From positions 312,083,738 to 312,147,737 of the forward strand of contig NC_133537.1 in assembly GCF_048544455.1 (NCBI RefSeq): a stretch of 64,000 nucleotides of DNA, written 5' to 3'. A model generated the notes under the pieces. The model saw only the letters and a list, made by a program, of their open reading frames with translations. It searched no databases and was not told where the DNA came from. A program made the position numbers and the translations under genes. Positions 12,878-23,890 of this stretch are shown piece after piece (position 1 is the stretch's first letter; each line of letters begins with the position of its first letter). The stretch is from Silene latifolia (taxonomy: Eukaryota; Streptophyta; Magnoliopsida; Caryophyllales; Caryophyllaceae).

Positions 12878-13320
12878 GACGATCCTGAAACCTGTAACCA
12901 ATGAACTTAATGAACATAGGGAGTCAATTAAAATGAACCCGGGGTAAAAGTTGTAGGAGCTAGTGCAAAGGCTTGGGAGACGTCCTAAAGTCGCGGGGGT
13001 CGCCCTGCAACTTTGAACCGGTCACATGGGAACGTGTTTGTTGAGTCGTCTGTGTGATTGTTTAACGTGTGCAACAAAGTGGTGAAGTGTGTTGATTGTT
13101 TGGTGTTGAAGTAGGAGGTTGAGCATGTGAAAGAAAAGTAATGTATGGTTGGAATAACATGTTGAGTGCTTACAATGTGGCTTTCATAGCATGATGAATT
13201 GATTTTGTTGATAAGTAGAATAGATGCGTAGCATATAATTTATGATATCATGCGGTTTTTATAAAGTTAGCATGTTAGTATATGACGTAACATGCGGGTA
13301 GCCTTTACGTATTAGTGATA

Positions 13321-13590
13321 CTTGATCGAGTGAGACTAACTCGATCGGGTGGGTTTCTGGCGATTTTGAGTCCAGAATCGCGTTTTGGGGCACTCGATCG
13401 AGTAGCTAGGGGTACTCGATCGAGTAGGGGGTCACTCGATCGAGTAGCCTAGATACTCGATCGAGTGGGTTAGAGATCGAAGGTCCTGTTTGGTTCTGGA
13501 GTTTGGGTACTCGATCGAGTACATAGGGGCACTCGATCGAGTAGCCCGTTACTCGATCGAGTGGGTTTGGATACTCGATCGAGTAGGTCC
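13321..13590 (+). repeat. Array of ACTCGATCGAGT palindromes in the leader of element C
   Basis: Eight exact copies of the 12-bp perfect palindrome ACTCGATCGAGT, alternately preceded by C or T, plus degenerate copies at the start. Spacers are about 8-45 bp, all upstream of the gag start. Together with four copies in each LTR, element C carries sixteen exact copies. Confidence 0.95.
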
Positions 13591-13663
13591 TCTGCAGCGC
13601 GTTATCGTGTTTTGAGGTTTAGTACGCGTGTTTATGTTTATCCCTTTCTTCTATAGCTTCAAG

Positions 13664-14529
13664 ATGCCGCCCAAGAGAAATGCTTTGTACGCAAGAGCTG
13701 AGGTTATGACTACGGATGACATCGTTAAGATGTTGGAACACCAGGACGCTCTTACAGAGACCCTGAAGAGAGTGAATGAGGACAAGGATAAGAGTAAGGA
13801 GAAGGAGGTTGACCATGCTAAAGTCAGCCTCTATATTGCGAGGTTTAACCCGAAGGAGTACAAGGGGGTTGAGGAGCCTAACCATCTTGACAGTTGGCTG
13901 AGGGAGATGGAGAACATACTAGATTTAGTTCGCTGTCCTGATGAGATGAGAGTGGATCAGCTGCATTTTATCCGAGGAAGGCGGTGGCAAGTGGTGGGAT
14001 TCGGTGAAGGTGAGTGCTAAGGAATTGTATACCAACCAAGGGTTACCTGCTATACCTTGGGAGGAGTTTCGTAGGGCTGTGAGGAAGGAGTTTGTGCCGG
14101 AGCATGTGAGGAGTAAGTTGAGGGAGGAGTTTGATAAGTTTAAGATGATTTCGCCGAGATGTCCGTGTTTGAGTACTACAGCAGTTCAATGAGAAATCTA
14201 GATATCTTTGAGGACATGGGTTTGAGTGATGAGAATCGGCTTTGAGGTTTGAGAGCGGGCTAACCACGAAAATTATGGATAAGTTACCGTGGGAGTCCTT
14301 GCGATGTAAAGGAAGCGTATGAGAGGGCCGGGAGAGAGCGAGAGACTAGTGGAGATGGCTCGGGAGAGAGGTCGGTGGTGAGAAGAGGAAGTCGGAGAGC
14401 GAGGGTGGAGGCCAATCTAATTACAAGAAAGGCAACCACAATCAGTCTAAGGGGTTTTTTCCGGATCGGGGTTTAGTCTTTGGGGCTTCCTTTGGGCGAG
14501 GCCGAGGAGTGTGAGTAATAGCCTGGGGA
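13664..14529 (+). pseudogene. gag: gag of element C (frameshifted)
   Basis: The capsid-precursor region. The start chosen is the ATG in AAGATGCCGCCC, giving MPPKRNALYAR, typical of chromovirus gag, shortly after the palindrome array. The retrotransposon gag core follows: YIARFNPKEYKGVEEP and DSWLREMENIL, then, in a second frame from about 14004, ELYTNQGLPAIPWEEFRRA and EFVPEHVRSKLREEF. An indel near 13990 shifts the frame, and more indels break it after about 14150. The product would coat the RNA and form virus-like particles in the cytoplasm; this copy cannot make it as read. Confidence 0.85.
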
Positions 14530-15531
14530 GTGACCTGCTTTGGATGTGGTGGCGTAGGCCACAAGAGACATGAGTGCACGAGTGCGCCGGATCTTTCGAG
14601 AGACTCGCACAGAGCTTCGCGAGCAACGGACCCCGTGGGTCATGGCCAAACCGGGAGGTCGAGCTACCAGAGTGGAGGCAACCGCAACGGCGGTAATTCT
14701 TATCGGAAGACACCGATGAACAACAACAACAATCAAGGGTCGGGTGCTAAGCGACCGCGTCGGCCCAAGATCTTGTCCGGGAGGTGGGCGGAACACGGTG
14801 GCAAGTTATTCATGATGGACAAGAAGGCGGTGAGGAAGATGCGCATGTTATCACCCGGTACATTCCTTGTTAATGGTATTCCTACGTTTGTTTTGTTTGA
14901 TTCGGGGGCTTCTCAGTCGTTTGTGTCTTCGAGTCATGTAAAACAGTTGGGTTTGAGAGTATATGAGTCTGTTAATGAGCAAGTTTTCATACCTTCGGGT
15001 GAGTCTGTACCATGTGGGAGGTTGTTTAGAGATGTATCCTTGATAGTTGGGCAAGTTGATTTCCCTGTAGACTTGCTAGAGTTTCCTTTTAACGGTTTTG
15101 AGATGATAGTTGGGATGAATTGGTTAGGAAAGTATAAAGCTAAGATAGACTGCCATCAAAAGAGAGTGTCCTTGAGAGGTCCTAAGGGTGTTAGTGTGTC
15201 TTACCGGGGGTTTCTAGTCAAACCCAAAGTTAAGTTGATTGCAGCTGTCACCTTGAAGTCTTATTTGAGGAAGGGATGTCCTTTGATCTTATGCCATGTG
15301 AGAGATGACCGGATAGAGAGTCCGACAGTTGATGAGATACCAGTGGTGGGAGAGTTTGCAGATGTGTTTCCAGAGGAGATTCCGGGGTTACCACCGAGGA
15401 GAGAGATAGATTTTACCGTGGAGTTGAAGCCAGGAACGGGGCCAATCTCTAAGGCACCGTACCGTATGGGTCCTAAGGAGATGGAGGAGCTTAGGAAGCG
15501 TTGGATGATCGATAGAGAAGGGATACATTAG
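14530..15531 (+). pseudogene. pol: Zinc knuckle and aspartic protease of element C
   Basis: The frame opens with a CCHC zinc knuckle (CFGCGGVGHKRHEC) that ends gag, then a basic Asn/Gly-rich linker. The protease core FVLFDSGASQSFVSS carries the catalytic Asp in DSGA, and GMNWLGKYKAKIDC lies near the protease end. The tail EFADVFPEEIPGLPPRREID is the usual lead-in to reverse transcriptase. The frame breaks near 15500. The protease would process the gag-pol polyprotein. Its order and spacing agree with chromoviruses. Confidence 0.88.
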
Positions 15532-16690
15532 ACCAAGTGTATCGCCGTGGGGAGCACCAGTTCTATTTGTGAAAAAGAAAGATGGAACTTTGAGGTTATG
15601 CATAGATTACAGAGAGTTGAACCGTGTGACGATAAAGAACAAGTATCCTTTGCCAAGGATAGATGACCTGTTTGATCAGTTGAGTGGTGCAACAGTCTTT
15701 TCTAAGATTGATTTGAGGTCGGGGTACCATCAGGTGAAGATTAGAGATGTGGACATACCAAAGACAGCTTTCACGTCGAGGTATGGCCATTATGAGTATG
15801 TGGTGATGCCGTTTGGGTTATCTAATGCGCCGGCAGTGTTTATGGATTTGATGAATAGGATCTTTAGACAGTTCTTGGACCAGTTTGTAGTGGTGTTTAT
15901 CGATGATATCTTAGTCTACTCTAAGACTAAGGAGGAGCATGAGGAGCATTTGAGGATCGTGTTGCAGACGTTGAGGGAGCATGAGTTGTATGCTAAGTTG
16001 TCCAAGTGTGAGTTCTGGTTAGAGAAAGTTGCTTTTCTGGGGCATGTGATATCTAAAGATGGGGTAGCTGTAGATCCGGCGAAGTTTGAGGCAGTGACAA
16101 AGTGGGAAGCAGAAGAATGTTCTTTGAGGTTAGGAGTTTCTTGGGTTTAGCTGGATACTACAGACGGTTTGTGAAAGATTTCTCCAAGATAGCTAGACCG
16201 ATGACAGCGTTGATGAGGAAAGAGAACAGGTTTCGTTGGGATGAGAGTTGTGAGACGGCGTTCCAAACATTAAAGGAGCGTTTGACCACGGCTCTAGTCT
16301 TAGCATTACCTGAAGGGAGCGAGAATTTTGAGGTTTATACCGATGCTTCCAAGAATGGGCTAGGTTGTGTATTGATGCGAGAATGGTAAGGTGATTGCCT
16401 ATGCTTCTAGGCGGTTGAAGCCTTATGAGGAGAATTACCCTACTCATGATCCGGAGTTGGGTGCAGTGGTGTTTGCTCTCAAGATTTGGAGACATTACCT
16501 TTATGGAGCAATCTTTAAGGTATTTTCTGATCACAAGAGTCTCAAGTACATCTTCACTCAAAAGGAGTTGAACATGAGACAGAGGAGGTGGATGGAGTTG
16601 ATTGGCGATTATGACATGGAAATCATCTACCATGAAGGGAAGGCCAATGTTGTTGCTGATGCTTTGAGTAGGAAGAGTGTACATTCCTTG
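15532..16690 (+). pseudogene. pol: Reverse transcriptase and RNase H of element C
   Basis: RT motifs appear in order: [40 protein letters not shown], the active site FIDDILVYS near 15898-15920, and [15 protein letters not shown]. After a shift near 16105 the connection reads [16 protein letters not shown]. RNase H follows with VYTDASKNGLGCVLM and, after another shift near 16385, IAYASRRLKPYEENYPTHD and ADALSRKS. Motif residues are present where expected, so the breaks look like indels rather than loss of selected residues. Function would be copying element RNA into DNA in the particle. Confidence 0.9.
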
Positions 16691-17796
16691 TGTACAGCTC
16701 TATCTTTGATGAGGTTGAGGGATGAGGTAGCGAGTTTTGGGATTCATATGATGCAGAAAGGAGACGCCATGGGTGATATGACAGTACATATGGAGTTTTA
16801 TGATGACATTCGAGGTAAACAGGCTTTGGATCCTAAGATAGTTGAGTGGAGAGCGGGAGTAGAGAAAGGGACAGTGTCCCGGTTTTCTATTCATACAGAT
16901 GGTAGCTTGAGGTTTGATGGTAGGTGGTGTGTTCCTAATGATGAGGAGTTGAAAAGGACTATCATGACAGAAGCGCATTGCACACCGTATTCAGTTCATC
17001 CGGGTGGAGACAAGTTATACAAGGATTTGAAGAAAACGTTTTGGTGGTCTGGGATGAAGAAAGAGACAGCTGAGTTTGTGTCCCGTTGTTTAACATGCCA
17101 GAGAGTTAAAGGGGAACAGAGAAGACCGCAAGGTAAGATTCAGTCTTTAGAGGTGCCTGAGTGGAAGTGGGAATCCATTTCCATGGATTTTATTGTGGGT
17201 TTGCCAAAGAGTCAGCAAGGTAACAACATGATTTGGGTGATAGTGGATCGCTTGACCAAGTCAGCTCACTTTGTTCCAATGAAAGATACATGGACTAAGG
17301 CACAATTGGCTATGGCCTATCGAAAGAACGTGCTTAAGTTACATGGAGTCCCTAAGGACATAGTGTCTGACAGAGATGCGAGGTTTATATCAAGGTTTTG
17401 GAAGGAGTTGCAGGAATCGTTGGGAACAGCCTTGAAGATGAGTACTGACATTTCATCCTGCGACGAGATGGGCGATCGAGAGAACAATCAAGACTCTTGA
17501 GGATATGTTGCGAGCTTGTGTGATGGATTTTGGTGGTATTTGGGAGCGAGAGGTTGGACTTAATAGAGTTTTCTTACAATAACAGCTATCACACTAGTAT
17601 TGGTATGGCACCGTTTGAGGCTTTGTATGGGAGGAGATGTAGGAGTCCAATCTGTTGGGACGATAGCGCTGAGGCAGTGGTTTTAGGACCAGAGATGGTG
17701 CATGAGATGGTTGAACAGATCAAGATGATCAGGGAAAGGATGAGAGCAGCTCAGGATCGACGGAAGAGTTATGCGGATCTACATCACGGGATATAG
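16691..17796 (+). pseudogene. pol: Integrase of element C
   Basis: The N-terminal HHCC zinc-binding motif is visible (HCTPYSVHPGGDKLY, then CLTCQRVKG). The catalytic core shows the first Asp in SMDFIVGLPKS, the second in IVSDRDARFIS, and the Glu in an ERTI motif near 17480 that falls in a shifted frame. FEALYGRRCRSP follows at about 17610. The frame changes near 17440, near 17545 and again near 17780. Integrase would insert the cDNA; the 5-bp AAAAC duplication shows that this happened at this site. Confidence 0.88.
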
Positions 17797-18248
17797 AGTT
17801 TCAGGTTGGGGATAAGGTTCTTCTGAAAGTGTCTCCTATGCGCGGGGTTATGAGATTTGGGAAGAAAGGCAAGCTAAGTCAGAAGTTTATAGGGCCGTAT
17901 GAGATCTTAGAGCGAGTTGGAGAGGTTGCTTATCGTCTGGCTTTACCTGCTGCGTTAGAGAGAGTGCATAATGTGTTTCATGTATCGCAGCTGCGGAAGT
18001 ATGGGAGTGACCCGTCACATGTGTTAGAGGCAGAGAGCTTGGAGCTAGATGAGTCTTTATCATATCTTGAGGTACCTAAGCAGATCCTAGACCGAAAAGT
18101 TAGAAAGACTAGGAGTGGTGAGACAGTTTTGCTTAAGATCCTGTGGTCTAACCACGAGACCGAGGAAGCTACATGGGAGGCCGAGGACTTCATGAAAAAG
18201 CGTTACCCTTTCCTTTTTGATCAGGTATGTATGGTTACGGGGACGTAA
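17797..18248 (+). pseudogene. pol: Integrase C-terminus with chromodomain, element C
   Basis: The segment reads FIGPYEILERVGEVAYRLAL and VHNVFHVSQLRKY, the GPY/F-type module at the end of gypsy integrases. It then has QILDRKVRKTRSGETVLLKI and ATWEAEDFMKKRYPFLF, the fold and position of a chromovirus chromodomain. Such domains are thought to steer integration toward particular chromatin; here the target was the LTR of another retroelement. The stop is at 18246-18248, and an untranslated tail and purine tract follow. Confidence 0.85.
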
Positions 18249-18436
18249 CCTTGTTTCTTTTAGGGGGGTAGGAGATGATCGCGAGAGTTTTAAAGAGTTT
18301 TATACACCTTTTGTATGTTGTGTCGGGATGTTTGTCTTGGGTTTGTATCATGTTTTGTTTGGCTTTTGAGTCGGGAAGGTTGAGGGAGTACCTTTGTTTT
18401 TGTAGTGGTTTGAACTTCGGGGACGAAGTTCTTTTT

Positions 18437-18449
18437 AAGGAGGGAAGAC
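18437..18449 (+). other. Polypurine tract of element C
   Basis: AAGGAGGGAAGAC lies directly before the 3' LTR start TGTAATACTCC and is the expected primer for plus-strand DNA synthesis. Confidence 0.85.
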
Positions 18450-19774
18450 TGTAATACTCCGTATTTATAGTCTTGGGGGTACTCTATCGAGTAGCCCTTA
18501 CTCTGTCGAGTAAGGGCAAGTTGCGCAGATAAATAGTTTCGACTGTTGGGCACTCGATCGAGTAGTGGGGCACTCGATCGAGTAGAAGTACTCGATCGAG
18601 TACCTTGGGTACTCGATCGAGTGTCCGGTTTATCGGGGGAGTTTTCTCGGGTTTTGTTAATTACGCGATTAAGGTATATAAACATATTCGGCATTGTTTT
18701 AAAACACTTTTTACAAAACCTAAAACCTGTTTAAGAGAGAAAGCAACTTGTCTTCTTCCTAATCGCGTTCTTGACAATTCCCGGAGTTCAGACGGTCGGT
18801 TTGCATCGTAGTTCGTGTCGTTGGATTCCTTGCGTCGAGGGTAAGCTTTTAATGTAATTTATATAATGTTTTGTTAAGATTAGTGAAACCCTAATTTAGG
18901 AATTGGGGGTTTTTATGAATAGTAATTGAATAGTAGTATCTATGTGTTGTATGGTAGGAGGAGAGTTCATAGAAGAGGCGTTTTGAGACAGCTGTAGATA
19001 CCGTCTGCGTGTTGTGCTTTCCAGGTAGGATTTCCTACTCAGTATTAGTCCCATAATGGGATATTGGTGATGTGCTGTAATTAGTTGATTGATATGATGA
19101 TTGTAATTGTGATTGTGATTGCGGTTGTGGTTGTTGATGGTTCTCGAGATGCGTTCTCGGCTGAGTGGGGTCACTTGCGGGAGTGATCTCACGCCCTAGT
19201 TTCGCCTTCTGTGGAACCCGCCACAGAAGGGATGTGCACATTAATGAGCAGGGTTATCGCTCGTACGATGAGCGGGGCTTAGGTGGGAACGGCTGCGGTC
19301 CCCCCCTGGTGGTGGTCCGGTGGACGATCGGTGATTGAGACGGTTGGTTGGATGTGTGTGTGTGTGGCGTTCGGTTGTCTGTTTGTCTTATTGTTGTTAT
19401 CTATATTGATTGTGTGATTAGTATCTTCGACCCGGTGTTGTTTTGTAAAACTGCGGTGATCCATTCGGGGATGGTGAGCAGATATTGAGCAGGTATAGAG
19501 ATGATCTTTGGGATAGCGGGATGGCCACGACATGACGATAGAGTCTTCCATTTGTAGTTTAGTTTTATTTATGTTTCAGTTGAGAACAGTTAGTTTGGAA
19601 TAATGTATTGTACTTTCAGTTTGGTTTCGAGGATTGTACTTATTCATTAAACTACTTATAATAAATGTTGTTTCTGTTTTGTCTATTTGATTATCATGCC
19701 TCGGGCAACCGAGATGGTGATGTCTTCATACCTGAGTGGTCCTGGTAAGGCACTCGGAGTATGGGGGTGTTACA
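18450..19774 (+). repeat. 3' LTR of element C
   Basis: 1325 bp, colinear with 11537-12863. It has four exact ACTCGATCGAGT copies and the same TATA box, and ends TGTTACA before the AAAAC duplication. Confidence 0.95.
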
Positions 19775-21010
19775 AAAACCTTTTATTTCATTTCTTTACA
19801 TTTTCAAACAAACATATTAGTCACCAACACAAAGTCATCCTTGGTTCTACATACCATGCTGGATTTTAACCCGGGTACGATGATGAGTATCGACTAATCA
19901 CATTCAAATGGACTTAAAACAATTAGTCCATAATTATTTTCAAAACTATTCATGTCAAGTTTGTCAAGTCGAACCCGACACCGAATATTATCCAAATAAT
20001 GGTGATTATTCGAGTCTAGTTCTTCAAATCAACAAATGCGGTCTAAACGACCCCTTCAAATCAAACCGGGTTCAAATACCCATTTCCAACACGTTTTATA
20101 ACGTTTTCTAAAAGGTCAGAACACGGCACATAAACCGTGGGCTAACCCGCGCCTAAACAGGCCCTCCATTTGTCATTTTCAAAACCAGAGGGAGGCCCCT
20201 TGTATCGCCGGCTGGCTCGCGCCTCATATAGCTGTCTGGTACAAGGCCTGTTCCCTTCCAGCATTAGTCAAGGACGATCCCGACTCCGGTTAGCCCGGAT
20301 ATAGGACGGATCAGATGACTATTTGATTATTCAAAATCATATTTGCAAAATGCCTTACTAAGACAAATGGATCATGTTATGCACCCTAAACCTAATACGG
20401 TAAATGGATGTTTAATTTCCGTCTTGCATGCGAATCAATCATTAATCCAACTCGACATCTTATACTTGATACTTGAATTAAATCAACCGACTTAGAAAGC
20501 TCTCACATGTTAGATTTAAATTATTGGATGTGCATTCATGCATTTAAACCGTTTTATCAACTTTTGCATTCAACCAACCAAGATCGATCAGTAGAGCCGC
20601 TCATGGGGGGATTGGGTGTCTGATTAAAGGGCTTCCCAATACGTACCTTCACCTCTTACTCAGAAACTTTGGATAGTGGGCGACCTTATCCAGTGCGTAC
20701 GAGAGTCATTCTAGAGATAGGATGCTGAAGAGGGACGATTTCCTTATCTTTTGTACCTATGTCAAACGCTGCTTTGTGCTTCGATTTGACCGAGGTATAA
20801 AGTGGAATTCGAACGGGTTCCAGGCATCCCACAAATGCTTGGTGGCGACTCCGAACATCTCTAATCGTTTCGAGACCCTTACCGAGACGAAACCGACCGA
20901 TCTAAAAACGATCCGGTCGAAAGCATTTTTACGCCGCCGAGCGTGGCTTTCAAAAGACCGTTGTATGTCCACAGATCGAAGTGGGCTCGCAGGTGGGCCA
21001 TGTCCACAGA

Positions 21011-21029
21011 TTGGCGACTCCGCTGGGGA
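21011..21029 (+). other. Primer-binding site of element A
   Basis: TTGGCGACTCCGCTGGGGA, two bases after the LTR end GTCCACA. Related motifs are used by Tat/Ogre elements and are usually assigned to an arginine tRNA; that assignment is recalled, not tested here. Confidence 0.8.
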
Positions 21030-22401
21030 TAACTAGGACACTTACATCTTTTGTGATCCCTAGATGGTGAGACTCGAACGAGGTCTTGGTTGGAATGCAT
21101 TAATTGATATTACGGTCACGGTCGGGTTCCTTGTCCGGGCCCACAACCTATCCCTTTTCGACCAATCGGCTCGTCTCGTCGGCATGAGTTTTCTCATCCC
21201 CGCGTTTCTCATCCCGATTGAGTCAAGCATACCATTGACGTTACACATTTCTGTTTCGTCAAAGAGCTTTCATCACTTTCGAGCACGAGGCTAGGGCACC
21301 CTCCTTACACATTTTGTTTGGATTGGTATCCCTCTCGTAAATCGGGGTTTGATTGCTTGGTGTGTAACCCACCCTTTTAAGCCAAAACCCGTGTCAGCAT
21401 AATGCATAATATAATGAACTGCGAGTGCTTATGTGCTACTTGATCATAAGTCCTTCCGTGTCATTTTCAAAATCACCCTTTTTCACGCCGTTATAATGGC
21501 CGTTTCAAACCTCGGTCTTTTGCTGACCGTTGCACGCCTTTCTAGGCCGTCGTAATGACGATTTTCAAACCCGGTTTTTTATAACCATTTCAAACAAGCC
21601 TTTTTAGGCCGTCATAATGACGATTTTCATACCCGGTTTTTTTATTACTGTTTCAACACGCCTTTCTAGGCCGTCGTAATAACGATTTTCAGACCCGGTT
21701 TTCTACAACCATTTCAAATCACCTTTTTACGCCGTTATAATCGTCGCGTCTAGACACGGATTTTAACCCGTTTCGCGCCGACAATGGCTCTTTCAAAACC
21801 CGAGAAAAGCACACACCCTTTTCTCGAGACAATTTCGGGATCCCGAGGACCATACACCGTCCCCGAGACCTCTTCAAACATTTCAAACCCGATTTTCAAA
21901 ACATACAATTTTGAATTTCAAAAACCGTCTTGGGAAACAATACACTATTTTCCGAGCCGACTCAAACTCAAACCGTCTTTTGCAAATAAACTTAAGACGA
22001 CCTCTTTAACTGATAGACTTGCGGAGATTTCTATCTTCGGAAGCCGTCCATTAAAGCGACAAATGAATCTTTTTGAAAATCTCTATTTTCGAAAACTTCA
22101 GTCCACCATTCCAATTCCGCCTCGTGTCTATCGAGTCAAAGCAAACGTACTTATGGGTCTTTACTTATGAGTCGTCTCACCCCGAGACCCATCCAATGGC
22201 GTCACGCCGTTATGTTGGACTCGTGTCAAAAGTTCGGTCAACACCGTCACGTCATAAATCGAGTCAGCACCGAGGGACCACGCACGGTCACTCCCGTCTT
22301 GTTGGGTCTGATCTTGGTCTCGTCCTTTGTGTTGTCTGCGTTCAGTCTTGGAACCGTGTCGGATTGAGTTGTAATATGAGCCGTTTTTCTGCCTCAGAGC
22401 C
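21030..22401 (+). repeat. Leader of element A with about 61-bp tandem repeats
   Basis: The untranslated region before gag. Between about 21465 and 21750 a unit of about 61 bp recurs four to five times, sharing GGCCGTCGTAATGACGATTT and CCCGGTTTTTTATAACCATT. No credible gene. The gag start at 22402 sits in CCATGGC, a good plant initiation context. Confidence 0.75.
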
Positions 22402-23890
22402 ATGGCCCCGTCTTCAGCTTCGTTCAACAACAACAATGATAACAACAGAGATGTCACAACTGATCAGCTAGCCAGCCTACTTACCGCTCTTAAGGTCACC
22501 CTGGATCGCGTTGAGACCCGTATCGACGCCCTGGAGAACAAGGAAACTGAGGAACATAATACCCCACCTCTGACTGAAACTGAGAAGAGGCTAAAGCTTT
22601 TGGAGGAACAGCTCCTAGCCCGGGGTAACAATATCCATCTTGAAGAACAACCGAAGGTTCGAACCTGTTGGGGATCAATTACCTGACAACTTCACCCTAA
22701 TTGATGTGCCTAAGTTCAAAGGAGTGGAGGACCCGCTCAATCATATCCGTGCTTTTAAAGACTACATGGCCATTAAAGGGGTCAAACAGGAACTTTTTAC
22801 CCGGATCTTCCCATCCTCTTTGGAACCGATCCCTCGCCAATGGTACTACTCCCTTGATCCTAAAAACCTTACTACTTGGGATGAGATCGCAGTTGAGTTT
22901 GCCAAACAGTATGACGACAATGTCGAGATCCAGGCCAATACCCGTACTCTTGAAGTGATAACCCAGAACGACAAGGAGGGGTTCACTGAGTTCTTCACCC
23001 GTTGGAGGAGGGTGAGTACTCAACTGGTCAGTAAGCCGAATGAGTCGACTTTTGTGGAAAAGTTTGTCAACAATCTCCGCCCAGTTTATGTCAACCTACT
23101 AAGATACCAAAATATCAAGACCTTCCAGGATCTGCAAATTCTTGGGTCGCGCATTGAGGATGACCTCCGAAAGGGTGTCTTGGCCAAGACCACTGGCAGA
23201 GGATACCAGGGATCCACCTCAACCGGATCTCGCCCTTACGGCCAAACAAACAAGATCGATGAGGTTAACCTCGTCGAACCATCTGCTAAGAGAACTGAGC
23301 GCCCCCATAGAGTGTTCACCAACATAGGGTCAACTTATGCGAGTGCCCTGAAGAGACTCATGGACCAGGGGAAGTTACGACCGATCGAACCCACCCCAGA
23401 TCCGACCGATGCCAAGAAGTCCCGGTTCTGGAACCCCAATGCCTACTGTCAGTATCATCAAGGGAAAGGGCATGATACCGAAACCTGCTTCAAACTCAAG
23501 CACCTCATTCAAGACATGATTGAGAAAGGGGATTTGCCTATACCCCCACCAACTAAAACGAACAACAAAACGAATCCCCTGGGAATCCACGCCATCTCTA
23601 ACGATGAGCCGAATTTAGACTCCTCTCACCTCATCCTGTCAATTGATGACGAGGTGAATGCTTTGGAAAAAGATCCTTCAGACAGAGTATTTGTGTTTAG
23701 TGTTGCCACTATGCTCACTATGTTTCAACAAGTTGAGGAGGCCATAGCCAGCCTCTCCGAGAGAATCACCCGACTTGACGACGCCTACCGTTGGCTCATC
23801 TTCAATCCTCCACCACCGCGCCCGAGGGAGAATTCCCCAAGCATTCAAAACTACCCAAACCAGGATGGATTGCTCCCGCGACCATTCTAG
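22402..23890 (+). pseudogene. gag: gag of element A
   Basis: It starts at the ATG in CCATGGCCCCG (MAPSSASFNNNN). A coiled-coil-like stretch (LTALKVTLDRVETRIDALEN) leads to the capsid region FKGVEDPLNHIRAFKDYM, RIFPSSLEPIPRQWYYSL and GFTEFFTRWRRVSTQLV. A Tat-type knuckle CQYHQGKGHDTETCFKLKH is near 23450. One frameshift lies at about 22640-22680 and an in-frame TAG at 23888. Beyond that TAG the frame stays open through a His/Asn/Pro-rich linker (repeated NNYPH), so gag and pol were one reading frame. The protein would form the particle; this copy cannot as read. Confidence 0.88.

Larger units (their letters stand above)
11537..19774 (+). mobile_element. Element C: chromodomain Ty3/gypsy retrotransposon (Tekay/Del-like)
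   Basis: LTRs begin TGTAATACTCCGTATTTATAG and end GGGGGTGTTACA. The target duplication AAAAC is at 11532-11536 and 19775-19779, and element A's 3' LTR shows the uninterrupted site near 56221-56231. The primer-binding site is the initiator-Met type. Domain order is gag, protease, RT, RNase H, integrase, then a chromodomain-like C-terminus, which places it among chromoviruses. It is 8238 bp long. The coding region is cut by about seven frameshifts or stops, nearly all small indels. Confidence 0.93.
10314..21008 (+). repeat. 5' LTR of element A, split by element C
   Basis: The parts 10314-11536 and 19780-21008 (about 2452 bp) match the 3' LTR at 55002-57461 (2460 bp). Most of the sequence is identical; the differences are a few substitutions plus clustered complex differences, for example near 10485-10510 and 11265-11285. 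Confidence 0.93.

Noticed and set aside
13321-13590. CRISPR-like array of palindromic repeats
   Set aside because: The 12-bp palindrome has irregular spacers and sits in a plant retrotransposon leader; there is no cas context and this is a eukaryotic sequence.
16193-16978. Minus-strand open frames across RT and integrase of element C
   Set aside because: They are shadows of the well-supported plus-strand pol motifs.
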